From Peronospora farinosa (lineage: Eukaryota; Oomycota; Peronosporomycetes; Peronosporales; Peronosporaceae), in NCBI GenBank assembly GCA_947646735.1, contig CANTFK010000877.1, positions 1 to 64,000 of the forward strand: DNA of 64,000 bases, in the 5' to 3' direction. Position numbers and translations under genes: made by a program. Each line of letters starts with the position of its first letter. Positions within the stretch are counted from its first letter, which is position 1. Shown here in pieces: positions 55,761-64,000 of this stretch. The notes under the pieces were generated by a model. It saw only the letters and a program-made list of their open reading frames with translations, made no database searches and had not been told where the DNA came from.

Positions 55761-58700
55761 TACTGGCAGAAATGTAGCCCCGAGTACTCAGGTGGCAGAT
55801 CGGATCCGCATGAGATCGACGTGGTGGAGACAGAGCTCCCACGTCTAGAGGTAGTTATCATCCTCTTGTGATAGCGACGTGCCAGTCTCGAGCAGGGGCT
55901 CGAGGCGCAAGAAAAAACGCAAGAAAGGAGCACGCCGATCACCGAGACGGCGAAATGGACGTCAAAAACTGATGCAAATGATTACGTAGTGACGGAATCC
56001 GTATGCGCGCTTGAATATTTGGAGGGGTCTCCACATCGTGGCCGCTACATTGAGGTAGCGAGTCCTTCGTGCACTGCTGCAGATATCACATCTCTGCCAA
56101 ACCTTACATGGAAAGACTTCCGTCATGACCTCAAGGCCGGCGACATCGAGCAAGTGTGCATCGTTTCAGCCACCGAAGCAGCTAGTGAAAAAGTTCTGGA
56201 GTCTCGCCCGAACAGTGCCGAGCCTAAATCAGCGCGCGAAGAACGCTTCGCGGCACAGTCTTGGGATGCTCTTCGTGCTTCAGGCAACTGTATACGATAT
56301 CTCCCGTGAGTACGCCGATATTTTCCCGAAAACAATTCCAGCTGAGCTTCCGGCGAATCGTGGTGTGCGGCACGAGATAGATCTCGTGCCAGGATCGAAA
56401 TACTGCGTGACACGACAGTGGCCGTTACCGCGCGATCAAGTCATCGCTATTGATGAATTCTTCGAGGGTCGCCGCAAGGCTGGTCATGTCCGCGAGAGTA
56501 TCTCGCCACATTCGAGCCCGACTTTCTGTGTGAAGAAAGCCACCGGCGGTTGGCGCATTGTGCACGCCTTCAACAAGCTAAATGACGCCACGATCCCGGC
56601 TCAAACGCCTATTCCTCGTAAAGACATGGTATTGAACACCATGTCCGGAAGCGAGATCTACAGCGCCATAGATCTGACAGACGGTTTCTATCAGATCCTT
56701 ATGAGGTACCGTAACATTCCGTTCACTGCCGTCATCACCCCAAGCGGGATGCTTTGGGAGTGGCTAGTCATGCCACAAGGTCTTAAGAATGCTCCAGCTA
56801 CGTTCAATCGGATGGTGACACAAGTACTTCGCCCACTTCGCGACTTTGCATCGAGCTATTTTGACGACATTTTTGTTCACAGCCGCGCTGAGCAAAAGCT
56901 CAGCGCTACGGAGGTACACCTTCGACACTTGAATCTGGTGTTTCATATTTGCATGAAAATAAATTGCATGCGAATTTGAAGAGCTTTGTCTTCTGCGCTC
57001 CCGAGATTCCAGTACTCGGTTGCTACGTCAGCAAGGAAGGTGTCCGCGCGAATCCTGAGAAGATCTCATCGATCTGTTCCTGGCCAACGCCCAGGAACCA
57101 AACTTCATTACGTCAAGGGCTCGGTTTGGCGAATTACTTGCATAAGTATACGAAGAACTATGCTGAGCTAATTCAGCCATTATCGACTTTGCTCAAGAAA
57201 GATGCAGTATGGTTATGGACGGTAGAACATCAATCTGCCTTCGACTCCGTAAAAAAGAAGAGCTTGTCCGAGGCACCTTTGCTGATGTTACCTGACGACT
57301 CTAAGCCATTCCACGTCGTGTGTGACGCGAGAAATTTCGCTATAGAATGTGCCCTCATGCAATTTGATGACGAGGGTCGAGAGCGCGTCGTGATTTTTCA
57401 ATCACGACAGATGAAACCTGCCAAGAAAAGTTATCCGGTACACGACAAGGAACTTTTGGCTATGCGTTACGCGCTAATCAAGTTTAGAGTATATTTGCTC
57501 GGCGAAAAGATGTTTTCTATCTACACAGATCACGCATCATTGCGTACTGCCGTCAAGAGTCCTCACTTGTCCTAGCGTATGGCACGGTGGTTGTCATTTT
57601 TTGCCGAGTATAATTTTGTGGTGCATTACAAGCCTGGCAAGAATAACATTCTCGCTGATGCGCTTTCTCGTCGTCCTGATTACGATCCTCGGCGCGACAT
57701 GGGTTATCAAACGGAGTATGTTGATGACGACGAAGATATCTGTGTGTGTTGTATTGACCTGGGACTTAATGCGATGATTTCGACACCTGTGCTTTCGATC
57801 CGAACTCAGATCGCTGAATCCTACGCGAATGATTCCTTCTATGCAGGAATCATCAACTATCTCAGGGACCCGAGCGAAAGATTACTCGCGAAGTTGACGA
57901 AACTAACACGCGACAACATCAAGCGTTACGCGCTTGACGGTCCGTTGCTGACGTACACGATGGACGTCTTTGATTCCACGCGTGTCTTCATCCCTGCTGA
58001 TGACGACCTTCGAGTTCGATTGGTTCGTGAATTTCACGACAGCCCAGATGGCGGACACTTGGGTCGCGAAAAGACGTTTGCGGCTATTTCTCGCGTATTT
58101 TTCTGGCCGCGAATGTATAAATAAATCCAGAAATGGGTGCGCTCCTGTGAAACCTGTCAGCGTGTGAAGCCCGCGCCGTCTTCACAAGACTTATTGCGCC
58201 CGCTTCCGATTGCTACGGAAGCCTGGCGCTCGGTCAGCATGAATTTTATCGTTGGCCTTCCACCGGATGAGCAGAAACGCACGGGCGTATTGGTTCTAGT
58301 GGATCGATTCAGCAAAATGGTGCATTTTGCTCCGGTCTCCGCCAACATTACGGCGGAGACGACAGCGAAGATCTTCATTGATCTTATCTTTAGGCATCAC
58401 GGCTTGTCAGAATCTATTGTTTCGGACCGTGACCCGCGTTTCACTTCGGCTTTCTGGGCCGAATTATTCCAGTTATTAGGCACGAGGTTGCTTATGTCTA
58501 CGGCGGCCTATCCAGAGACGGATGGGCAAACGGAGCGTGTGAACAGAGTGCTCGAAGATGTCTTGCGCAGTTATGCAACATCGTTCTCATCATGGAGTTC
58601 ATTTCTTCCGCTTGCAGAGTTTGCAATCAACAATGCTGTCCATGCGTCAGCCGGGTTGACGCCCTTTTTCGTGAGCAACGCGAGGCATCCTCGCGTTCCG

Positions 58701-60317
58701 GCGCTACTTGCTCCCTCAGCTTCAGAGCACCATGTCTCAAAGTTTGGTGTGAAAGTTATTACCGATGAAATTGCGCCAAAAAGATTGATGATTGATTACG
58801 ATGCGGATAAGGTTGCTGCCGATGCACCTAATACTGTTAATTTTGTTGCCAACGGCATATCGACACTGACGCGATGCTTTTCATCGCGTCTCCCGTTGCT
58901 AATATTGCCCCAAAAGTGAATACGTCGCCTGTAAGTTCGGCTGCAGTAACCGACTCTGCTATATCGACAAGGAATCACGCGTTTTGTGCGTGATGCATTA
59001 CAAGAGGCATTCGACAAGCAAAAGGAGAATGCAGACAGAAGAGGTCGAAAGAATATGTTGAAATTTTGAAAAGGTGAAAGATTATTGCTATCAACAAGTG
59101 AATTACCGAACACCTCAGTGACGAATTTGGGCGCTAATAAGTTAGCGCCAATATATATTGGCCCATTTCGTGTTGTTAATGTGCATGGTGACGCTTACAC
59201 GCTAGACATATCTACGTCTATGCGTTTGCACCCGACGTTCTACGTCGGGCGCCTCAAGGCTTACCTGCCGGCGGATCTCCCTTCGAATCTTCCCCGCTCT
59301 TCTGTGCCGGCTCGAAATCCGACATCCCTTGACGACGACGTTGACGACGACTGGGACCAAGTCCTGCCCGAACGCGTGCAGACTCAATCTGCTGGGGCCC
59401 TCCGAACGCAGTCGTCTCAAGTTGACGTAGGCGCTCAACCAGTACCAGCTGCTCACGTCGAGTACGCTCATCAGCCTCAGTCGCAGCATCCGCACGATCT
59501 TGAGCTCTCTCAGCCATCTCGCGAGCATCAAGTAGGGCATTCTTCGATTCCTCAGCTTCAGCGCGGAGTAGGCGCAGCTCATCATTCGACTATACAGGCG
59601 CCCGATTACGAGAATCGGCGCTCATCGCCAGAGGCCTTCCGTCGCGATGCTCCTCCTCCATTAGTCGATGCATCGGGTGCGCGACGCTGGATTGTCGACC
59701 GGATTGTCGATCACGAGGATCACAAGTCCCAGGCGCCGAGTAATAACTCGGCGCCCATGAAGAAGCATGTCGAGAAACATTACAGGGTTCACTGGTTGGG
59801 ATATTCCCCGGCGGACGATACGTGGGAGCCATCGAGTACGCTGACCCAAGATGTACCAGACGTGGTCGAGGACTACGAGTCCCGTAAAAAGACGGTGATC
59901 GTGACTGACGCTGCCGATTCCATCCCCGATCTCGCAAGCCGTAATGCTCGCGAGCAACGAAACCACGGAGACCTCCCGAGCGACTCCGAGACCGAGACCT
60001 ATTACGAGGCTCGGGAGCATACGGATGATACGGTTGACGACCTCGGCTACGCGAATGCCCTCGGCGATCGTAAGGACGCGCTTTCACTCGCCGTAGCTCG
60101 GACACCTGGATCTCCGAAAGGTTTCTCTCATAACGGGCAATCCATGGACGAATATGATCGAACATGCCTCGCGCACACACCAAGTCGTCCCATTCCTGCC
60201 GGACCGGTCGCGATCTGCCCATTTTGCTTGTTGGACATTCCTCACGAACGTGGACGTAACAAAGATGATACTCATCATAAGTCATACGACAGATGCGCCG
60301 GCGCAGGTCGCCAATAG
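55761..60317 (+). pseudogene. Element D pol: RT, RNase H, integrase, chromodomain (protease missing)
   Basis: No DSGA/ILG.PWL protease is visible between gag and the RT linker. RT (HEIDLVPGSKYCVTRQWPLP, SYFDDIFVHSRAE) shifts frame near 56,960. RNase H (VVCDARNFAIECALM, IYTDHASLRTA) has a TAG at about 57,573 for Gln. The integrase zinc domain (GHLGREKTFA) is followed by a TAA at about 58,122, then CETCQRVKPAPS. The core reads SVSMNFIVGLPP, with Asn where the catalytic Asp is expected, SDRDPRFTSAFW and ETDGQTERVNRVLED. Frame 59,085-60,317 holds HPTFYVGRLKAYLP and a chromodomain (RWIVDRIVDHED, YRVHWLGYSPADDTWEP). Confidence 0.88.
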
Positions 60318-60570
60318 CGTGTCGATCACATGTTCCCTCGCGACCGTCTAACCAGGACGTGAAGGATGTTCATTCACGTCGGCTCGCGTTCCAGCGCCTG
60401 ATGAAGGCACACCAAGACCTCTGCAACGCATCTTCGGTATATGCGTTGTTCGTCTCCTTGACTCTCACTGTACGGTATCGCGTGAAAAGGTCCTTCTTGA
60501 CCTCCAGTGGCTCGGGTTCGACATCACCTTCAAGACCATACAAGCGCCACGGTTTCAAGTCCCCATCCAT
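59254..60570 (-). pseudogene. Element D antisense ORF: W/C/H domain, RS-rich region, coiled coil
   Basis: One continuous minus-strand frame of 439 codons from the ATG at 60,570, broken only by TGA (60,370-60,372) and TAG (59,590-59,592). Order: PWRLYGLEGDVEPEP; ALQRSWCAFIRRWN; a Cys/His block (C..D.H..GDLRRRIC, LCYVHVREEC); WIARYERNLSE; Arg/Ser-rich RNRSRSRSRSGG; Pro/Tyr/Ser-rich; then a coiled coil (LRLLRAEAEESKNALLDARE, EADERTRREQLVLVERLRQL) and a basic tail. It aligns without gaps to element B's antisense ORF over the first domain, with mostly synonymous differences. It overlaps the chromodomain of pol on the other strand. Function unknown. Confidence 0.7.
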
Positions 60571-60772
60571 GACCTGCGGCGCCTGCTCTATACGGATTGT
60601 CGCTTGGTGTTCCCAGTTCTGGCTGTCAGAGACATTGTTTCGTGGACGCCTAGTGTTTATGCTGCTCAGTTAAGTCTAACTGAGCAGGTTCGGAGTTACG
60701 CCGTTGGTCGAGAAGAAACTTTCTGCGATTCGCGCTTACGTTGAGGTAAGCGCAACTTAATGAAGGGGGTGA

Positions 60773-61085
60773 TGTAATGGGTCTACCTATTACATAAGTA
60801 GTTATAGGAATAATACATAATTACATAAGTAGGCATAGGGAAGTAGCCGATTAGCGGATACTGCGCGTCACTTCATTATTGGTTTATTAAATTAGGGTGC
60901 CAGACCCAATAATTAGCCAATAATAAATTGACTTCCATAATTGAGTGGTTCCCATGAGCTAGGGAACATATTCGCACATACTTCGAATTAAAACTGAAAC
61001 AAAAATAAAACAGAGTTATATTTACGAGTTAATTAAGAGCGCTTCCTTAACGTGTAAGACGGTAACGGGTCCTTCTCCCGTTACA
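60773..61085 (+). repeat. 3' LTR of element D
   Basis: TGTAATGGGTCTACCTATTACA start and CCCGTTACA end, preceded by the purine tract TGAAGGGGGTGA. It is followed by the second TTAAG. Confidence 0.92.
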
Positions 61086-61090
61086 TTAAG
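61086..61090 (+). repeat. Target-site duplication of element D, right copy (TTAAG)
   Basis: Matches 54,372-54,376. Removing D plus one copy restores the H reading ...EYLK-DPSKQAKKRLK. Confidence 0.9.
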
Positions 61091-63115
61091 GACCCATCCA
61101 AGCAAGCTAAGAAGCGCTTGAAGGCATGTATCCATCTTCTCTAAATCAATACACCCAGCGGAACGGCTTAATGTATTACACAGCCGTCAACAACGACACG
61201 CCTCGTGTCAATGTACTGCCACAACATGATCTCAGGTTACGGATCATGTTTGAATGTCACGATGCACCAATAAGTGGGCATCGCGGCCGTGAGAAGACTT
61301 ACCTCACGGCCAGTCGCGACTTTTACTGGCCACGCCAGTATAAATTTGTGCGCAAGTACGTGCGTGCTTAAGTTGTGTGTCAACAAGTGTAGCCTAGTCC
61401 TTCACTCCGTGCACCATTGCAGCCTCTACCTGTTTCAGGAAAGTGCTGGAAGTTCGTATCAATGGACTTCGTCTTTGGATTTCCCAAAGACGCTCACGGG
61501 AATAATGTTATTCTCGTGTTTGTGGACAGGTTCAGCAAGATGGTACATCTTGTTGCTGTACCTGAGTCGATCACAGCAGAAGGCTGTGCTCGAGTGTTTA
61601 TCGATACAATCTTCGATTGCACGGGTTACCCCGTGAACTTGTGTCCGATAGGGACCCCCGGTTCACAACTGAGTTTTGGCGTTCCGTGTTCCAAACACTT
61701 GGAACACGGCTCACAATGTCTACTTCTAAAAATCCAGATAGTGATGGTCAGACTGAAGGCGCCAATCGCGTCCTCGAAGATATATTTTGAGGTTACGTTC
61801 ACGTTTACGAGTTGGAGTGAGTTTTTGTCGATGGTCGAATTCGCCATTAACAACTCAGTGCATGCGTCCATGACGCATACACCGTTCTACGTGAATGGCC
61901 TTCGCCATCCACGTGTCCCCACCTTAGTAGAGGGTGACTCTAATTCAAGGGGGGGGAGGAACTCGCTCGAGCGAGAACCAATCTGGCTCTTGCTCATCAC
62001 GCGACGACGTTATGGTCGACGCGAAAGTAACCGAAGTCGTACCATTCGACTTCGGTGAAAAGGAAGAAATTAAGAGCGATGACGCTCTTACTGATAACGA
62101 TGCTGAAGATGTCAGCATCGTTCGAGGTATCACAAGTGAGAACAGTATTGTTCTCGCTGAATTAGTAACCGATATCTCCGCAGTGCACTTACAATGCACT
62201 GCAGCCAAAAGAAACGAGCCAGCTGAGGATTTCCTGCTGACTCGTGAAGCGGTAGTCCGTTTCGTGCAAGATTCCATCGCGGAAGCGGTGGATAAGCAAA
62301 AACGAAACGCAGACAATAATGGGAGGGCAAATGCTCATACATTTATTGAAGGTGATTAATTTTTACTGTCAACAGTAAACCTACCTATACATGTAATGAC
62401 TAAGGTGGGCAGCAATAAATTGTTGCCCAAGTACATCGGCCCGTTTCGTGTATTGCGCCACCTAGGCAACGCATACATTACCGAGTTGCCACACAGGATG
62501 CATACGCATCCTACGTTTTACGTGGGACGTCTTCGTCCGTACGTTCAGTAAGCGGCTTCTTCGAACGACGAAGATAGCCGACACGCTCAAGAATCCCCTT
62601 CAGATTCTTGTTGTCACGAACCAGATTCGATAACTGGTCGTGTAGAGATGAAACCGTCCCATGATATTTGACGATATCCTAACGATCTGTCGCTAGTTCG
62701 CTACTTAGAGAATGAAGCCGCCGTTCATTCTCCAGCAGTGCGACAGCATTATCTGCCCGAGACTTCTCATGGTCAAACCCAAGCTGTCGCACAATGTCCT
62801 CTAAGCGGCGATGCTTATCCCGTTCATGATCAATATCACAACGTAGCTCACGAGTTACACGGGCAAACCCGTCTAACTCAGCAGCCAAGTCCGATGAAAG
62901 AATCGGACAGGGTTTTCCTCCATCACTGCATCCGCTGGTAGAGGGAAGCACTTCCTTGTGAAGAGTCTGCTGAATCACCGTGAAGGGACGTCGGAAGATT
63001 TATCTCGTTTAATGGCGTGGCTATCCACCTTTGGAGGATAGCTGGGAACCTCGGGCCCAAGTGATGGCCGACGTTCCCGGCCTTGTCGAACAGTACGACA
63101 AGGGACATCCGATGA
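61086..63115 (+). pseudogene. Element H, right part of pol: integrase and chromodomain
   Basis: Continues H after the nested element. The integrase zinc domain reads CHDAPISGHRGREKTYL and ...KYVRA, with the frame lost before its CxxC. The core starts at FVSMDFVFGFPKDAHGNNVI and VFVDRFSKMVHL. The second-Asp region is scrambled by frameshifts (61,640-61,760), then WSEFLSMVEFAINNSVHAS. The post-core part reads YIGPFRVLRHLGNAYITEL and HPTFYVGRLRPY near 62,430-62,550. The chromodomain (about 62,970-63,100: WRGYPPLEDSWEPRAQVM) has a TAA at a Gln position (63,011). Confidence 0.82.
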
Positions 63116-64000
63116 TGGAGAAAGAAATCGAAGCGTCCAGTGCGCTCGTTAATGGATTACAAAGTAGCAATCCCTTCACGCATCAGAAGAGATTCGAGCT
63201 CTCCACCAGGGCTCATTAAGGAGGTACGCCTCCTTAGGCGCTCTTGACGAGGTGCTCAGGCACCCCGGGTATGGGTCGCCCCAAGAGAGGCATAACAGGC
63301 CTGCCTCTCTAGATAAACGGTGCAAACGATATGATGCATTGAACGTAATTCGTTTCTTAAAAGATATTGCGGCTAGCAAAAAGTCTTTGAAAGCAAGCTT
63401 CTTCCCAACGTTTAAAACGTTGGTGATAAACGCGTTCCAAGATTGGAGGAACGCGTCAGCCTCACGCTTCTTGTGTAGGCCATACCATCAATTTTCAAGA
63501 AACACATCGATGTAATAGTCGTTCTCAGTGCAAAAGTTCTTCGCACTGGCGTCAAGGCCGTGAAGCTTTTACCCATTAAACAACGGTATGGGGAACCGTT
63601 CGTTGGTCTTTCCAGACCAACGATCAAGCAGATGCTTTGGTAGCATCCATGGCTTGCGATCATGAGCAAGGCGCAATACGTTGCGGTCTAAAGCCTCCTG
63701 CGTGGTGTCAACAGAAGTACCGACACCGCGAGCATTAGTGTCAACAGAAGTACCGACACTATGAGCATTGATGTCAGTAGAAGCACTGACATCACCCTTA
63801 CGACCCCCACCCGAGTCACTATCCTTCGACTCGTTTGGCGAGTCGTCTGATTCATCAGACGACCCGAACATTTCACGGTACATTGATTCACTCAATGTAC
63901 CACGATCCCTCTTCGTAGCATTAGACGACGAGGTATCACCCCGGGGAGAGCCTGGGAGTGGAATAGGTGACTTTGAGCCGGATGCGTCATCCGACTCACC
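62679..64000 (-). pseudogene. Element H antisense ORF, open to the window edge
   Basis: On the minus strand the frame is already open at 64,000 (GESDDASGSKSPIPLPGSPR). It continues through MFGSSDESDDSPNESKDSDS and a small ING/THSVGTS-type repeat region, then RKPWMLPKHLLDRW and NERFPIPLFNG. A TAA (63,569) and a TGA lie in the same frame, which continues with AFLQSWNAFITNVLN, FKDFLLAAIS and LLCLSWGDPYPGC to 63,176. A shifted frame, 62,978-62,679, ends in a coiled coil (RLEDIVRQLGFDHEKSRADN). The domain order equals that of the D antisense ORF. Its start must lie to the right of the window. Confidence 0.6.

Larger units (their letters stand above)
54377..61085 (+). mobile_element. Element D: Ty3/gypsy retrotransposon nested in element H, protease-deleted
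   Basis: 6,709 bp between perfect TTAAG duplications, with LTRs of 321 and 313 bp differing at roughly 15-18 positions by eye plus one 8-bp gap. It is the youngest insertion here. Gag and pol resemble element B, but the protease and the linker minisatellite are absent, and it has stops and frameshifts. Confidence 0.92.

Noticed and set aside
1..64000. CRISPR arrays, rRNA or tRNA genes
   Set aside because: No regularly spaced direct repeats of CRISPR type, and no rRNA or cloverleaf-forming tRNA sequence recognised. TGGTAGCA motifs are retroelement primer sites.

Overview
The window looks like a repeat-rich nuclear segment of an oomycete, most likely Peronosporales (Phytophthora or downy-mildew type). 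The basis is its eukaryotic genes with short introns (about 60-110 bp, donors mostly GTACG/GTATG, acceptors YAG), compact gene spacing, and many chromodomain Ty3/gypsy retrotransposons. The species is inferred, not proven.

Gene island (about 1.7-19.7 kb): a replicative DNA ligase I on the minus strand is head-to-head with an RNase H2 subunit B on the plus strand, 121 bp apart, and both carry PCNA-binding (PIP) boxes. Next come a large minus-strand chromatin protein (zf-4CXXC_R1-like, AT-hook, PHD, bromodomain), a gene-poor stretch of about 3.9 kb with one decayed coding segment, a small unrecognised gene, a seven-exon pantothenate kinase, and a single-exon BED/hAT-derived gene that looks domesticated.

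Retrotransposon territory (ends of the window and 20.2-64 kb): the left edge holds an A-family LTR and gag start, cut by a B/D-type LTR. To the right are: element A (20.2-28.1 kb, plus); element B (28.1-35.7 kb, plus); remnant C (about 36.2-38.7 kb, minus); element G (about 40.5-49.9 kb, minus), a different lineage with a second, archaeal-type RNase H; and element H (plus, from 49.9 kb past the window end). H is split by element D (54,377-61,085), which is flanked by a perfect 5-bp duplication TTAAG. All copies carry stops or frameshifts, so none looks autonomous now.

Main discovery candidate: elements A, B, D and H each carry a long open frame on the OPPOSITE strand in their 3' third, overlapping the chromodomain region and reading from near the 3' LTR back towards integrase. 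Where B and D can be aligned by eye (LC[YF]VHV, WCAFIR, WIA[RK]YER blocks) most differences are synonymous in the antisense frame, as expected for a conserved accessory protein encoded antisense to pol. It has a Trp/Cys/His-rich domain, an Arg/Ser-rich region and a coiled coil. Element G has an analogous antisense ORF. A second unusual feature is a short inverted repeat at the 5' tip of nearly every LTR (TGTAAY...RTTACA), with one compensatory base-pair change.
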